Source of the DNA: Candidatus Eiseniibacteriota bacterium
Lineage (GTDB): Bacteria > Eisenbacteria > RBG-16-71-46 > JAGVPR01
DNA: 5,660 bases
Assembly (NCBI GenBank): GCA_020052115.1
Contig: JAGVPR010000318.1
Coordinates: forward strand, 1 to 5,660
Direction of reading: 5' to 3'
Below are positions 5,318 to 5,660 of this stretch, one piece after another. Each line of letters opens with the position of its first letter. Positions within the stretch are counted from its first letter, which is position 1. The notes under the pieces were generated by a model that was not told where the DNA came from, did not search any database, and saw only the letters and a program-made list of their open reading frames with translations. The translations under genes and the position numbers were made by a program.

Positions 5318-5660
5318 TGGTTCTGCCCGAGATCGCTCGTACGGATCCGCGCCCGATCGGCGTCTTCGATTCGGGGATCGGCGGGCTCACGGTCGTGCGA
5401 CGGTTACTGGAGCGCGTCCCCGAGGAGAGCCTGATCTACTTCGGCGACACCGCGCGGCTTCCTTACGGGACGAAGTCCCCGGAGACGGTCCAGCGCTTTT
5501 CGGTCGAGAACACGTTCTTTCTCCTCAAGCGCGGCGTGAAGATGGTGGTCGTCGCGTGCAACACTTCCTCGGCGGTCGCGCTGCCGCTGCTCAAGCGACG
5601 GTTCGACCTGCCGCTGGTCGGCGTCGTGGACGGCGTTGCGCGCGCCGCGGCGGAGCGCAC
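5317..5660 (+). CDS. murI: Glutamate racemase, 5' part (cut by window end)
   Basis: The first 114 codons are present and in frame to the window edge. MurI interconverts L- and D-glutamate in the cytoplasm, supplying D-glutamate for the second residue of the peptidoglycan stem peptide. Clear family motifs are PIGVFDSGIGGLTVVR (13-28) with catalytic-site Asp18-Ser19, YFGDTARLPYGTKS (41-54) and VVVACNTSSAVALP (77-90), where Cys81 is the first of the two catalytic cysteines. The second lies beyond the window. Full-length family members have about 260-280 residues, so more than half is missing here. The ATG at 5317 overlaps the GerMN stop (TAATG, 1 nt), with GGAGG at 5302-5306 ten bases before it. 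There is an extension of about 12 residues before the conserved strand. Confidence 0.96.
   Translation, partial: MVLPEIARTDPRPIGVFDSGIGGLTVVRRLLERVPEESLIYFGDTARLPYGTKSPETVQRFSVENTFFLLKRGVKMVVVACNTSSAVALPLLKRRFDLPLVGVVDGVARAAAER

Noticed and set aside
1..5660. CRISPR arrays, insertion sequences, phage genes, toxin-antitoxin pairs, riboswitches.
   Set aside because: No spaced direct repeats, terminal inverted repeats with a transposase, or recognisable family motifs were seen on either strand.

Overview
The window looks like chromosomal DNA from a high-GC, Gram-negative-type bacterium. The sequence is visibly GC-rich with strong G/C bias at third codon positions. A secreted lamin-tail protein, a plausible outer-membrane barrel C-terminus and the amidase-GerMN-murI gene order suggest a poorly cultured FCB-like or deltaproteobacteria-like lineage. 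Candidatus Eisenbacteria is one candidate, but this is a judgement from style and not a proof. All protein genes are on the + strand. The one - strand gene is a tRNA.

Left part (1-1650): the tail of an upstream gene, possibly an outer-membrane beta-barrel, ends at 188. Next comes a tightly coupled pair: a small PPC/DUF296-domain protein (231-656) overlapping a complete carbamate kinase (649-1605) by 8 nt. A GC-rich hairpin follows the kinase stop. The rest of the 210-nt gap to 1815 shows nothing convincing.

Middle (1816-2722): a short exported lamin-tail-domain protein with an EF-hand/dockerin-like calcium loop (1816-2433), then a tRNA-Leu(CAG) on the - strand (2529-2615, CCA encoded). The tRNA has a near-consensus sigma70-type promoter and a strong hairpin in its 5' leader. 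A weaker + strand promoter for smpB lies back-to-back with it.

Right part (2792-5660): a compact operon of smpB, a multi-domain N-acetylmuramoyl-L-alanine amidase, a membrane-anchored GerMN-domain protein, and glutamate racemase murI (cut by the window end). Junctions are 4-nt overlap, 13-nt gap and 1-nt overlap, each with a good Shine-Dalgarno sequence. The operon joins ribosome rescue (SmpB) with peptidoglycan precursor supply (MurI) and peptidoglycan hydrolysis (amidase).

No CRISPR array, insertion sequence, phage gene or obvious horizontally acquired segment was seen. Most of the content is housekeeping. The points most worth a second look are the PPC-carbamate kinase pair, the calcium-loop lamin-tail protein and the tRNA-Leu/smpB divergent control region.
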